A stretch of DNA of 64,000 bases, taken from positions 434,001 to 498,000 of the forward strand of contig NZ_BMWG01000001.1 of NCBI RefSeq assembly GCF_014651115.1, read 5' to 3'. A model generated the notes under the pieces. It had not been told where the DNA came from, did not search any database, and saw nothing but the letters and a program-made list of their open reading frames with translations. The position numbers were made by a program, and so were the translations under genes. Each line of letters starts with the position of its first letter. Position 1 is the first letter of the stretch. Positions 44,338 to 52,422 of the stretch are shown here, piece by piece. This stretch comes from Streptomyces inusitatus. Its GTDB lineage: Bacteria > Actinomycetota > Actinomycetes > Streptomycetales > Streptomycetaceae.

Positions 44338-45972
44338 CTACGGCTGGGCGTCCACCCAGCTCAGCTTGTGCCCGTAGAGGACCCGTTGGCAGATCGCTGT
44401 GCATCCCGTCGCCGACGGTGCGTGCTCGGAGATGGACCACAGCCGGCCGGTTCCGCGCTCGATGTAGAGGTCTTCCGGCCCGACGGCGGTGGGGATCGGC
44501 GCGCCGATCGTTTCCAGCACGCCGTTGTTCCAGGCGGCCCGGTACAGCCGGCCGTTGTTCTTGTTGTTGCTGACGTTCACATACAGCTTGTTGTTCTGGG
44601 CGACGGCCCCCTGGGCTCCGCCGCGCGGGAGGGGGAGGTAGTTGCTCCAGCCCTGCGCGGGTACGTCGGCGGTCCGGCTCTCCAGGGCCGCGACCGGGTA
44701 GGAGGCGATACGGCCCGTGGACGGAGAGTCCGCGTTCGGATAGCAGTACTCGCCCATGATCAGCCGGTCGGGCACGGTGGAGCGGTCGAGCGAGAGGTAG
44801 GAGGCCTTCGGGGCCCCGGTGGAGACGCAGTGGGATTGCCCTGCGGGGTTGGACTGAGGTGCCTTGAACTTCCAGGCGGCCACCTGGGGCATGACATAGC
44901 GGTAGCCGAAGCTGTACCAGACGTTGTTGTGGCGTCCCGCCTTCGTCTTGTCCTGGGTGTTGGACGTGGTCGGCGTCCCGTCGAGGTCGGTCCCCATCGG
45001 GTCGCGGGTCGTGACGTCGTTGTCCGGGTCCAGGTCCATGATCATGCGCATGTCGAAGACCCGCATGCCGTTGCGGGTGTCCGCGACATAGAGGTAGTTG
45101 CCGTACCAGACCATGCCTCCGGCATGGATGCCGTTCTGGATGGTGGGGCCCTCACCGGAGTTCAGCCCGTCGAACGAGATGTTCTTCGCGGTGTTCACGT
45201 ACGTCCAGGCCAGCAGCACATGGCGGTACTTGACCGACTCGACCCCGGTGACGGGGTCGACCTTCTTCTGGGAGAAGGTGACGCGTACGCCCTTCTGGTT
45301 GCAGGCGTCGTCCGCCTCCAGCTCCGCCGGGGTGCAGTCGCCGATCTGGTTGTCACCGCTGTTGTTTCGGCCCGGGTCGTAATCGTCGTACGCCGAGAAG
45401 AGGTGGATGTTCCTTCCGGCGTCGCTGCCCCACGCCTCGTTGTCCTTGGCGTCCGAGACGCCGGTCATCGACTGGGGTATCCACTCCTTCGTCACGGAGT
45501 CGTCGTTCTGGAGGCAGTACTTGACGTCCGGCTGCGGGGCGGCCGGTCCGAAGGGGTCACGGTTGGTGCAGCCGATCTCGGCGGTGCGGTTGAGGTTGCC
45601 GAGGAGATTGGTCAGGCTCTGCTTCGGCAGTACGGCGTCGAGGCGGGCGACCTTCTCGGCGGTGGCGGCGTTCTGCGCGCCCGGGGTGAGGGTGTGGTCG
45701 GCCGGATCGGCCTGACCTCCCGGCCCGGTCCACGCCTGCGGGCCCAGGGCCGGGGGCGCGGTGGCTTCCGTGGCCCGCGGGTCCTGCTGCTGGCTCAGGG
45801 GCGGGACCGGGTCCGGAGGGTGAGCCGGGTTCTCCTGTGCTTGTACGGGTACGGAGAGCGCGCCGAGCACCATCGCCGCCGCCAGACAGGCCGTGAGCCG
45901 CGCCCCGCGCGTACGGGTGCGCGAAGTGGCCTTTGTCCCCTTGGACCTCTTCTGTAACGGTAAGTGAGTCAT
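44338..45972 (-). CDS. secreted protein of unknown function with two early TTA codons
   Basis: A 544-residue secreted protein with signal peptide (hydrophobic CLAAAMVLGALSVPVQA, cleavage near 43). The mature part has beta-propeller-like segments such as GMVWYGNYLYVADTRNGMRV and LYVNVSNNKNNGRLYRAAWN, with several Cys. Codons 4 and 6 are both TTA (45963-45961 and 45957-45955), so translation should depend heavily on bldA tRNA. Not recognised as a known enzyme. Similar long proteins occur in Streptomyces secretomes (recalled). Confidence 0.85.
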   Translation of the reverse strand: MTHLPLQKRSKGTKATSRTRTRGARLTACLAAAMVLGALSVPVQAQENPAHPPDPVPPLSQQQDPRATEATAPPALGPQAWTGPGGQADPADHTLTPGAQNAATAEKVARLDAVLPKQSLTNLLGNLNRTAEIGCTNRDPFGPAAPQPDVKYCLQNDDSVTKEWIPQSMTGVSDAKDNEAWGSDAGRNIHLFSAYDDYDPGRNNSGDNQIGDCTPAELEADDACNQKGVRVTFSQKKVDPVTGVESVKYRHVLLAWTYVNTAKNISFDGLNSGEGPTIQNGIHAGGMVWYGNYLYVADTRNGMRVFDMRMIMDLDPDNDVTTRDPMGTDLDGTPTTSNTQDKTKAGRHNNVWYSFGYRYVMPQVAAWKFKAPQSNPAGQSHCVSTGAPKASYLSLDRSTVPDRLIMGEYCYPNADSPSTGRIASYPVAALESRTADVPAQGWSNYLPLPRGGAQGAVAQNNKLYVNVSNNKNNGRLYRAAWNNGVLETIGAPIPTAVGPEDLYIERGTGRLWSISEHAPSATGCTAICQRVLYGHKLSWVDAQP

Positions 45973-46107
45973 GGAACAGAGGCTTGCAGCATCCTTTCCC
46001 CGTCACAAGGGAATCGATTCCGTGAACTCCGATACCTGCCGGGGATTTGCCGGGCGGGACTCATCCCCGGGTGATGGGCCTCCCGGTGGGCTCTACCGTG
46101 ACGCGGT

Positions 46108-46638
46108 ATGACTGAGGTGATCGTTCTCAACGGTGGTTCCAGCTCCGGGAAGTCCGGGATCGTTCGGTGTCTTCAGTCGGTCCTGCCGGATCCGTGGCTG
46201 GCCCTGGGGACCGACACACTGGTCGACGCGATGCCCGCGTCCATGCGGGCATCGGACGCCGGGATCGAGTTCGCTCCGGACGGAGAGGTGATCGTCGGGC
46301 CGGAGTTCCGGACGCTGGAGGCGGCATGGGTCGAGGGAGTCGCCGCGATGGCCCGCGCGGGCGCCCGGGTCATCGTCGACGAGGTCTTCCTCGACGGGGC
46401 GGACTCGCAGCGGCGGTGGCGGAAGGCTCTCCGTGACGTGCGGGTGCTGTGGGTCGGCGTCCGGTGTGACGGTGCGGTGGCCGCGGGCCGGGAGGTCGCG
46501 CGAGGCGATCGGATCATCGGGATGGCCGCGTCCCAGGCGGATGTGGTCCACCGGGGCGTGGTCTACGACCTGGAGGTAGACACCACGCACGCCGAGTCGA
46601 TGGAGTGCGCACGGGCCATCGCCGCGCGTGTCGGGTGA
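46108..46638 (+). CDS. cpt: chloramphenicol 3-O-phosphotransferase (CPT family)
   Basis: A 176-residue P-loop kinase with [20 protein letters not shown] (Walker A), [11 protein letters not shown] (Asp36, the expected catalytic base) and [17 protein letters not shown]. It is strongly similar in sequence and length to the S. venezuelae chloramphenicol phosphotransferase as I remember it. It would inactivate chloramphenicol by phosphorylating the primary hydroxyl. No chloramphenicol biosynthesis genes lie in the window, so its role is probably resistance. Convergent with the seryl-tRNA synthetase gene. Confidence 0.88.
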   Translation: MTEVIVLNGGSSSGKSGIVRCLQSVLPDPWLALGTDTLVDAMPASMRASDAGIEFAPDGEVIVGPEFRTLEAAWVEGVAAMARAGARVIVDEVFLDGADSQRRWRKALRDVRVLWVGVRCDGAVAAGREVARGDRIIGMAASQADVVHRGVVYDLEVDTTHAESMECARAIAARVG

Positions 46639-46719
46639 CCGAGGCCCCGGCTGCCTGCCGCTGTGACCACGGCACCGTGCCGATCAGGCCACTGCTGTCA
46701 GGGGGCGACCTCCCTCACG

Positions 46720-48012
46720 TTATGCCTCGGGTGTTCCTTCCGCCGAAATACGGCGGAAGCCGAGGTACGGGAAGAGAGATTCCGGAAGGACGAGGGAGCC
46801 GTCCTGCTGCTGGCACTGTTCGAGAAGCGCGGCCACCGTACGGCCGATCGGCAGACCGGACCCGTTGAGGGTGGCGACGAGCTTGGGCTTCCCGTCCTCT
46901 CCTCGGGTGCGGATGTTCGCGCGGCGGGCCTGGAAGGTGCCGAAGTTCGAGATCGACGAGATCTCGCGGTACGTGTTCTGGCTCGGGATCCAGACCTCGA
47001 TGTCGTACGTGAGCTGTGCGGAGAAGCCCGTGTCACCGGCCGCGAGCTTGACGACGCGGTACGCGAGGCCAAGCTCCTTCAGGCATGCCTCGGCGTGACC
47101 GACCATCGTCTCCAGCGTGGCGTCCGCGTCCACCGGATCGACCATCTGAACGATCTCGACCTTGGCGAACTGGTGCTGGCGGATCAGACCCCGGGTGTCA
47201 CGGCCGTACGAGCCCGCCTCGGACCGGAAGCACGGCGTGTGCGCGGTCAGGGCCAGCGGCAGTTCGGCCGGCGGAATGATCTCGTCGGCGTAGAGATTGG
47301 TCAGCGGCACCTCGGCAGTCGGGATGAGGAACAGCTCGCGATCGGCGACACCGGTCTTGAACAGGTCTTCCTCGAACTTCGGCAGCTGTCCGGTGCCGGT
47401 CATCGTCTTACGGCTGACCAGGTACGGAACCGCGTGCTCGACGTACCCGTGCCGACGGGTGTGGATGTCGAGGAAGAGCGTCGCCAAGGCACGCTCCAGT
47501 GCGGCGCCCGCCCCGCGGGAGACGACGAAACGGGGGCCCGCGAGCTTCGTCGCGCGGGCGAAGTCGAGGATGCCGGTGCTCTCGCCGAGGGCGACATGGT
47601 CCTTCGGCTCGAAGGAGAAAGCCGGCGGGGTGCCTACTCGTCGGATCTCGACGGCGAACTCCTCGGAGTCGCCGTCCGGGGCCGCGTCGTCCGGCAGGTT
47701 CGGGATGGTCAGGAGCAGCTCACGCAGTTCCTCCTGTACCTGTTCCTGCCCGGCGTCGATGTCCCGGATCTGCTCCTTCAGCTCGCGGGCACGCTCCTTC
47801 AGCTTCGAGATGTCGCCACCCTGTTTGGCCGTCTGCTGGACCTCACTCGCCACGCGCTTGGTCTCCGCCCGCAGCTCGTCGGCCGAGCGGATGCTCTGGT
47901 TGCGCCGGGACTGAAGATCTTCCAGCCGCGACAGGTCCAGGGAGTAACCGCGACGAGCGAGCCGATGAACTGCTTCGGCACCCATGTCAATCAGGGCGCG
48001 GGCATCGTGCAT
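46720..48012 (-). CDS. serS: seryl-tRNA synthetase (probable second copy)
   Basis: A 430-residue class II synthetase. The N-terminal coiled-coil arm is ~30-110, with EVQQTAKQGGDISKLKERAR. Motif 2 is PCFRSEAGSYGRDTRGLIRQ and motif 3 is NGSGLPIGRTVAALLE. The N-terminus MHDARALIDMGAEAV differs from the MIDLRLLREDPDRVR-type start of housekeeping Streptomyces SerRS as I recall, so this looks like a paralogue. Extra SerRS copies are known as resistance to seryl-adenylate mimics (albomycin) and as Ser-tRNA suppliers in natural-product pathways (valanimycin). Which applies here is unknown. Confidence 0.9.
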   Translation of the reverse strand: MHDARALIDMGAEAVHRLARRGYSLDLSRLEDLQSRRNQSIRSADELRAETKRVASEVQQTAKQGGDISKLKERARELKEQIRDIDAGQEQVQEELRELLLTIPNLPDDAAPDGDSEEFAVEIRRVGTPPAFSFEPKDHVALGESTGILDFARATKLAGPRFVVSRGAGAALERALATLFLDIHTRRHGYVEHAVPYLVSRKTMTGTGQLPKFEEDLFKTGVADRELFLIPTAEVPLTNLYADEIIPPAELPLALTAHTPCFRSEAGSYGRDTRGLIRQHQFAKVEIVQMVDPVDADATLETMVGHAEACLKELGLAYRVVKLAAGDTGFSAQLTYDIEVWIPSQNTYREISSISNFGTFQARRANIRTRGEDGKPKLVATLNGSGLPIGRTVAALLEQCQQQDGSLVLPESLFPYLGFRRISAEGTPEA

Positions 48013-48149
48013 GAGGGAGATCCTTTTATCCGGCGAGCGGGGGATACCGCATCGACGGTAGCAACGGTCAGCCCCTCGTCGATCCGCAATAGCGCCGCGT
48101 CACCGGCGTCGGTGATCTGCCCGCACGTGCCCAAGCCCGGACTCACCAT
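47991..48149 (-). CDS. small ORF overlapping the start of serS
   Basis: 52 codons from ATG 48149 (GTG 48146 possible) to TGA 47991, overlapping serS by 22 bases. It reads CGQITDAGDAALLRIDEGLT then VATVDAVSPA with GC-rich third positions in the first two thirds. It could be a coupled leader peptide or a gene remnant. No serine run or T-box stem supports ordinary attenuation. Confidence 0.3.
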   Translation of the reverse strand: MVSPGLGTCGQITDAGDAALLRIDEGLTVATVDAVSPARRIKGSPSCTMPAP

Positions 48150-48199
48150 TCCGGGGCCCTGCGTTCGAAGCCGTCGGCACCGCTCCTGGGCGCGAGACC

Positions 48200-48538
48200 C
48201 TACCCGGCGGTGCGGAAGTCGGTCAGCGCCACCCTGACGTCAGAGATCAACACCCCCACAGCCGCCAGCCTTTCGACGGCCCACTCCACGGCTTCCCCGA
48301 CTGTGGCGGCCCGCACCGTACAGGGGAACCACACGCCGCTCGGGTCCTCCTCCCACCCGATCTCACCGCCTGCGAGGGCATCCGAGTGGTCGAACGCATC
48401 GGACTCCTTCTCGGACGGGCGTCGCGTCGGGTACAGGATGAACGCCCAGTCACGCGCAGTCGCTGCGCGCTGGTGGGCGCGCTCCGCACGTCGCAGTGCG
48501 GCCTCCACGTCGGGCTTTGGATGCCGGTCACCCTTCAT
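48200..48538 (-). CDS. hypothetical protein
   Basis: A 112-residue protein with good codon bias, starting at ATG 48538. An N-terminal Ala/Arg helical stretch (VEAALRRAERAHQRAATARD) is followed by beta-like sequence and GEAVEWAVERLAAVGVLISD. Not recognised. The acidic C-terminal half and size suggest a small soluble protein, possibly immunity- or TA-like, without proof. It lies between serS and the XRE/DUF397 operon. Confidence 0.65.
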   Translation of the reverse strand: MKGDRHPKPDVEAALRRAERAHQRAATARDWAFILYPTRRPSEKESDAFDHSDALAGGEIGWEEDPSGVWFPCTVRAATVGEAVEWAVERLAAVGVLISDVRVALTDFRTAG

Positions 48539-48618
48539 GCGCTCACCTCCATGCCCGGGAAACGAGCAGGGGCGCGACGAGGTACGGGAACAGGGCCCTG
48601 CCGGGCTCGTGGACGACC

Positions 48619-48657
48619 GAGCCCCACCGCTCCGGGAAATGGGAAGCGGCGGGGCTC
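48619..48657 (-). terminator. terminator of the XRE/DUF397 operon
   Basis: GAGCCCCACCGCT (48619-48631) pairs with AGCGGCGGGGCTC (48645-48657) with one mismatch and a 13-base loop, just downstream of the second DUF397 gene. Confidence 0.75.
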
Positions 48658-48670
48658 GGGGTATGCGGTT

Positions 48671-48886
48671 TTACAGCTCGGCGGTCCGGGCGAGGGTGAC
48701 GAGACCGGCGAAGGCCGGGGCGGACACCATCAGGACCGGGCCGGACGGACGCTTGCTGTCACGAACCGGAACCATCCCGGTGAGGGACGCGTGCGCCGGG
48801 ACCCACTCGACGCATTCGCCGCCCTCAGGGCCGCTGTGCGTGCTCTTGGCCCATGCGGCGGTCTGCGGATCGAATTCGGACGTCAT
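48671..48886 (-). CDS. DUF397 protein, second copy
   Basis: A 71-residue DUF397 protein (AWAKSTHSGPEGGECVEWVP, VPVRDSKRPSGPVLMVS, AFAGLVTLART). DUF397 proteins are partners of XRE/DUF5753 regulators in Streptomyces (WhiJ-type modules). It is nearly identical to the copy 263 bp upstream, so a recent tandem duplication. Confidence 0.9.
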   Translation of the reverse strand: MTSEFDPQTAAWAKSTHSGPEGGECVEWVPAHASLTGMVPVRDSKRPSGPVLMVSAPAFAGLVTLARTAEL

Positions 48887-48933
48887 ACGTACTCCTTCGA
48901 GATCGGCGGTGCTCGGGAGGGGGTTGCGCGGAT

Positions 48934-49149
48934 CTACAGGTTGGCGGAGCGGGCGAGGGTGATCAGACCGGCGAAGGCCGGGGCGGACACCATCAGGACC
49001 GGGCCGGACGGACGCTTGCTGTCACGAACCGGAACGGTGCCGGTGAGGGACGCGTGCGCCGGAACCCACTCGATGCACGCGCCACCCTCAGGGCCGCTGT
49101 GAGTGCTCTTCACCCAGACAGCGGTCCGCGCGTCGAAATCGGACGTCAT
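48934..49149 (-). CDS. DUF397 protein, first copy
   Basis: A 71-residue DUF397 protein (VWVKSTHSGPEGGACIEWVP and the same VPVRDSKRPSGPVLMVS). The start codon overlaps the XRE stop (ATGA), so it is coupled to the regulator. A near-identical second copy follows. Confidence 0.92.
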   Translation of the reverse strand: MTSDFDARTAVWVKSTHSGPEGGACIEWVPAHASLTGTVPVRDSKRPSGPVLMVSAPAFAGLITLARSANL

Positions 49150-49961
49150 AGGTACTCCTTGCGGATCTCTTGAATGCGTGCGACAGAGGCATCATGCCCC
49201 AGCGCCTCGGCCCGCAGCCGGTCGAAGATCGACAGAGCCCTGGCCACGACCTTGGGCGTCTCCACCGGCCGCCCCCCGTGGGGGCCTTCGACATGCAGAA
49301 CGGTCGGCTTCCGGTCGAACATCAGCAGAATGAAGGGAGCGCTGCTCGACGTTACCGTACCGAAGGGCATGAGCTGGATGGTCACATTCGGTGCCTCCGC
49401 CTCCGCCACCAGACGCTCAAGCTGCTCGGCCATCACCTGACGGGAGCCGACGAGCGTACGCAGGCAGGCTTCGTGCAACACCAGCCACACCTCGGGCGGG
49501 TTCTCCTGCTCCAGGACTTCATGGCGGCGCATCCGGGCGGCCAGCCGGGACTCGATGGCGACGGCCGAGAGCCGTGGCGCGCTCGCCCGATAGAGAGCGC
49601 GGGCGTACTCCGGGGTCTGGAAGAGCCCGGGTATGAAGAGGGTGGTGTAGTCGAGGATCTTCACCGCCTTCCGTTCCTGCTGGGTGTACGGCTCGAACCA
49701 GCTCGGGTGGTCGCCGTCCACCGCCGCCTGCCACTGTCGCAGCAGCATGGTTCCCGTGCCGAAGACCCGGTCGCACCCGGTCGCGAACTTCTCGCTCGGC
49801 ACCTGCTTGCCGTTCTCCACCGTGGAGACGTACGCCCCCGAGTACCCGATGGCGGAGCCCAGGCCCCGGACGCTTATGTCCCGGGCCGTACGCATCTCCT
49901 TCACATGGACGCCGAACTGCTCAACAGGATTTAACGGTTCCTGGTTGGCTTCATGATCCAT
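49146..49961 (-). CDS. XRE regulator with DUF5753, TTA-containing
   Basis: A 271-residue regulator. N-terminal HTH (MRTARDISVRGLGSAIGYSG, then VSTVENGKQVPS) and a C-terminal DUF5753 ligand-binding-like domain (IPGLFQTPEYARALYRAS; LIMP-like VTIQLMPFGT). ATG 49961 was chosen over 50039. Codon 10 is TTA (49934-49932), so bldA-dependent. With its DUF397 partners it forms a WhiJ-like module controlling development or secondary metabolism (family knowledge). Confidence 0.93.
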   Translation of the reverse strand: MDHEANQEPLNPVEQFGVHVKEMRTARDISVRGLGSAIGYSGAYVSTVENGKQVPSEKFATGCDRVFGTGTMLLRQWQAAVDGDHPSWFEPYTQQERKAVKILDYTTLFIPGLFQTPEYARALYRASAPRLSAVAIESRLAARMRRHEVLEQENPPEVWLVLHEACLRTLVGSRQVMAEQLERLVAEAEAPNVTIQLMPFGTVTSSSAPFILLMFDRKPTVLHVEGPHGGRPVETPKVVARALSIFDRLRAEALGHDASVARIQEIRKEYL

Positions 49962-50112
49962 CGCACTGACCTGCTCTTTCTGTCTTCTTGGTGTGCTCGA
50001 ACGCCGTTCGAGATGTTCAGCACCCCGGCTTAACTGCACCGCAACCAGGGCGAGTTGTGCTCATCTGGTCACCCACCGAAACCATCCGGGGGGAGAGCGA
50101 GGAGGCGGCCGG

Positions 50113-50370
50113 ATGACCAACACCCCAGAGCCCGAAGAAGACACGGGTCGAGACATAGCGGTCGGCACACTCGCGTACGACATCCGCATCGAGCGGGTGG
50201 GGGTCGTGATGGAGGAGTGCGGTACGCGCTACGCACTCCGGCCCCCACACGGTGGACGCGAGTGGGAAGCGCCCGCCGATGAGGTCCGCCCGGCCACCGT
50301 CGCCGAACGGATCCGCTCGGAACTGGCCGAGCGCAACGCCAACAGCCGCAAGGGGAACGGGCGGCTGTGA
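50113..50370 (+). CDS. small hypothetical protein
   Basis: An 85-residue acidic protein; ATG 50113 has GAGGAGG upstream. It contains AYDIRIERVGVVMEECGTRY and a later PADEVRPATVAERIRSELAE, a pattern of small Streptomyces proteins often next to XRE/DUF397 loci. Divergent from the XRE gene. Function unknown. Confidence 0.75.
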   Translation: MTNTPEPEEDTGRDIAVGTLAYDIRIERVGVVMEECGTRYALRPPHGGREWEAPADEVRPATVAERIRSELAERNANSRKGNGRL

Positions 50371-50435
50371 CCCAGACCCCGCTCCGGCGCGGCGGCATCC
50401 CCCGGTGCCGCGGGAAATCGCGCGGAGCGGCCCCC

Positions 50436-50508
50436 CTCGGCCGGACGGCGGACCCGTCGCCCCCGTCCGGCCGAGGAAGAGGGAACCGGGCCCCACGGCC
50501 CGGTTCCC
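50436..50508 (+). terminator. tandem double hairpin terminator
   Basis: Two perfect hairpins in series: CTCGGCCGGACGG (50436-50448) with CCGTCCGGCCGAG (50463-50475), then GGGAACCGGGCC (50481-50492) with GGCCCGGTTCCC (50497-50508). They lie between the small hypothetical gene and the HTH gene on the plus strand. The second is followed by CCGTACCCGTACCCGTACA, a short 6-bp repeat. Confidence 0.85.
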
Positions 50509-50555
50509 TGCCCCGTACCCGTACCCGTACACCCCGAACAGAGCAGGAGGCAGCG

Positions 50556-50948
50556 GTGCCAGGCCGCACAAAAGAGGAGAAGGCGACCGCGCGGGAACGC
50601 GTCATCGTCGACCGCGACACCGTCATCACCCGCTACACCCAGGGCGACTCCCTCCGCGCCATCGCCCGCACCTACGACGTCCACGCCCCCTGGCTCGCCG
50701 CCCGCCTCACCCGCTGGGGCGTCCACGTCCGCCCCCACAACACACCCCCCACCTCCCACTCCCACGTCCTCCGCGACAACGAAACCGGCGCCGTCACCGC
50801 CCTCCGCTGCCCCGACCCCCACTGCGGCCGCCTCACCCACATCACCCGCAACCGCCTCGCCCCCCACACCACCACAACCACCGGCACCGGCTGCCCCCTC
50901 TCGAACGCCCCCGTCCAGGACCAGGCCCACACCCGGACCTCCGGCTGA
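50556..50948 (+). CDS. small helix-turn-helix protein
   Basis: 130 residues from GTG 50556, with GGAGG upstream. HTH-like segment VITRYTQGDSLRAIARTYDV then HAPWLAARLTRWG. The C-terminal half holds a possible zinc site (CPDPHCG...C) and His/Thr-rich sequence. The longer frame from 50367 is rejected because it runs through the terminator hairpins. Possibly a small DNA-binding protein. Confidence 0.6.
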   Translation: MPGRTKEEKATARERVIVDRDTVITRYTQGDSLRAIARTYDVHAPWLAARLTRWGVHVRPHNTPPTSHSHVLRDNETGAVTALRCPDPHCGRLTHITRNRLAPHTTTTTGTGCPLSNAPVQDQAHTRTSG

Positions 50949-50969
50949 CCCCCTGCGACAATCCACCAC

Positions 50970-51245
50970 ATGGAAACCCGCCAACCACCGGACGGATGGA
51001 CGCTCCAACAGATTCGAGACGTCTCCGGCGACACCCGGGCCGAGGTGCTCAGCCCGGACCGAAGGGTCGTGTTTCGCGACGACGACGACGTTCTCCACCC
51101 CACGCTTGTCCTTGGGTTCGGTCAACTCGTCATCGTGAAGGTCCTCGATGACGACGACTGGTACATGGGCAGCCTGAACGACGACGGCAGCGTCATCTGC
51201 TGGAGCGCCTACGACGATCTGTACGAGGCGCTGCGCGGTTTGTAG
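50970..51245 (+). CDS. hypothetical acidic protein
   Basis: A 91-residue protein starting 22 bp after the HTH gene. It reads VLGFGQLVIVKVLDDDDWYM and SLNDDGSVICWSAYDDLYEA, an alpha/beta pattern like SMI1/KNR4 or other immunity-type proteins. No firm family call. Confidence 0.65.
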   Translation: METRQPPDGWTLQQIRDVSGDTRAEVLSPDRRVVFRDDDDVLHPTLVLGFGQLVIVKVLDDDDWYMGSLNDDGSVICWSAYDDLYEALRGL

Positions 51246-51268
51246 CCCCCGGAAACGGAGCTGCGGCA

Positions 51269-51479
51269 GTGCACCACCACGGATGCACCTGGACCGGAGA
51301 GAAGCGGGCCTTCGACGACGAGGCCCTCCGGCGGCCACTCCAGCCCCGAGCTGCGCTGCCCGCTCGGAGACAAGGAGGTCCGCCATGAGCGGGCCGAGGA
51401 ACGCGGCCTGCGCTGGGAAACCGTGGAGGCCGTCACTCGGGCCGCCTTCGAGGAGACGCTCCGGAAGTCCTTCGGCTGA
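51269..51479 (+). pseudogene. possible frameshifted small gene
   Basis: From GTG 51269 the frame reads CTWTGEKRAFDDEALRRP, after which coding character moves to another frame (GGHSSPELRCPLGDKEVRHE ... EAVTRAAFEETLRKSFG, stop at 51479). The length (211 bp) is not a multiple of three, consistent with one indel near 51340. No family recognised. Confidence 0.35.
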
Positions 51480-51490
51480 GCCGACCCCCG

Positions 51491-51748
51491 TCAGAGATGG
51501 ACGATCTCGACCGTCGTGACGACCAGCACCGGCGCTCCCGCGATGTAGTACCGGACGAGCGCCCCCGCGACGGTGGCGTGCCGGCGGTCCTTCTCCCTCG
51601 GCGGACCGGCCGGGCCCGAGCCGTGGCCGTACGGGTCGCGGCCGAGGGTGCGGGCGATCTCGGCGTCGAAGCGGGCGCGGAAGGGGGAGGGCATCTGGGC
51701 GCGGACCTTCTCGGCCTCGCCCGCGTACTGGATGCGGTAGCCGGTCAC
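51491..51748 (-). CDS. ParE/RelE-like toxin
   Basis: An 85-residue protein with the short ParE/RelE pattern: YAGEAEKVRAQMPSPFRARF, ARTLGRDPYG, ALVRYYIAGAPVLVVTTVEI. GTG 51748 overlaps the upstream antitoxin-like stop (GTGA), the usual antitoxin-then-toxin order. It probably is an mRNA interferase or gyrase poison. The Arg/Lys-rich middle EKDRRH fits the toxin surface. Confidence 0.75.
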   Translation of the reverse strand: MTGYRIQYAGEAEKVRAQMPSPFRARFDAEIARTLGRDPYGHGSGPAGPPREKDRRHATVAGALVRYYIAGAPVLVVTTVEIVHL

Positions 51749-52332
51749 ACGTCCCCCGGTTCGGACTCGTCGCGGCGGGGGACGCCCGCGAAGAGTTCGG
51801 CCTTGAGCCGGTCGATCAGCGCGTCCTCCTCCGCGAGGCGCTCGGGCGGGTACCCCCAGCGCAGCGTGGCGTAGACCAGCTCCTGCGCGGGCACGCCGAC
51901 GATGTCCCGCTCGAACTCCGCGAGCCGCTCGCCGCGCAGCTCCGCGCGGATCCCCTCGATCGTCGCGGGGAAGGTGACCGAGCCGACGGGGAAGCCCGTC
52001 TTGTACGTGGCGGAGGGGCGCTCGCCCGTGACGGGGTCGCGCGGCGGGTGGCTGGGGGCGACAGGCCTGCCGTCGCCGTCCAGGACGCCGGTGAAGTCAC
52101 CCGCCCGCAGCCGGGCGACCGCGGCGGGGTCCTCGGCGGCGGCCCACCCGGGCAGCGCCCAGTCGAGCACGGTGTAGACCAGGCTCGCCCCCGGCGTACG
52201 CATCGCCTCGGCGTCGAACTCGGCGGCCCGCGCCTCTTCCAGCGCCGCCCGGACCCCCCTCAGGCTGGAGGGGATCTCGATCCGTCTCCCGGCCAGCGGA
52301 ACACTCCACACCGGCTCTCTGTACGCGGTCAT
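51745..52332 (-). CDS. antitoxin-like protein with internal duplication
   Basis: A 195-residue protein in the antitoxin position before a ParE-like toxin. It holds two homologous ~70-residue units: SSLRGVRAALEEARAAEFDA ... SLVYTVLDWALPG and ATIEGIRAELRGERLAEFER ... ELVYATLRWGYPP. There is no obvious HTH or AbrB/MetJ-like DNA-binding motif, so if it neutralises the toxin it may do so by a different fold. The pairing is inferred from overlap and order only. Confidence 0.6.
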   Translation of the reverse strand: MTAYREPVWSVPLAGRRIEIPSSLRGVRAALEEARAAEFDAEAMRTPGASLVYTVLDWALPGWAAAEDPAAVARLRAGDFTGVLDGDGRPVAPSHPPRDPVTGERPSATYKTGFPVGSVTFPATIEGIRAELRGERLAEFERDIVGVPAQELVYATLRWGYPPERLAEEDALIDRLKAELFAGVPRRDESEPGDV

Positions 52333-52422
52333 AGACCGGCCCCCGTCTCGCTCGTCTCCCGCACGGCTGCTCCGGCCCCACCGTACGGAAGCCCCGGGCC
52401 GTCCACCGGGACCACCCCGGGC

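Noticed and set aside
48013..48199. T-box riboswitch upstream of serS
   Set aside because: I found no T-box core sequence or stem I specifier structure; only a short coding-like ORF is visible.
50367..50555. N-terminal extension of the small HTH protein
   Set aside because: It would be translated through two perfect terminator hairpins; GTG 50556 has its own GGAGG.
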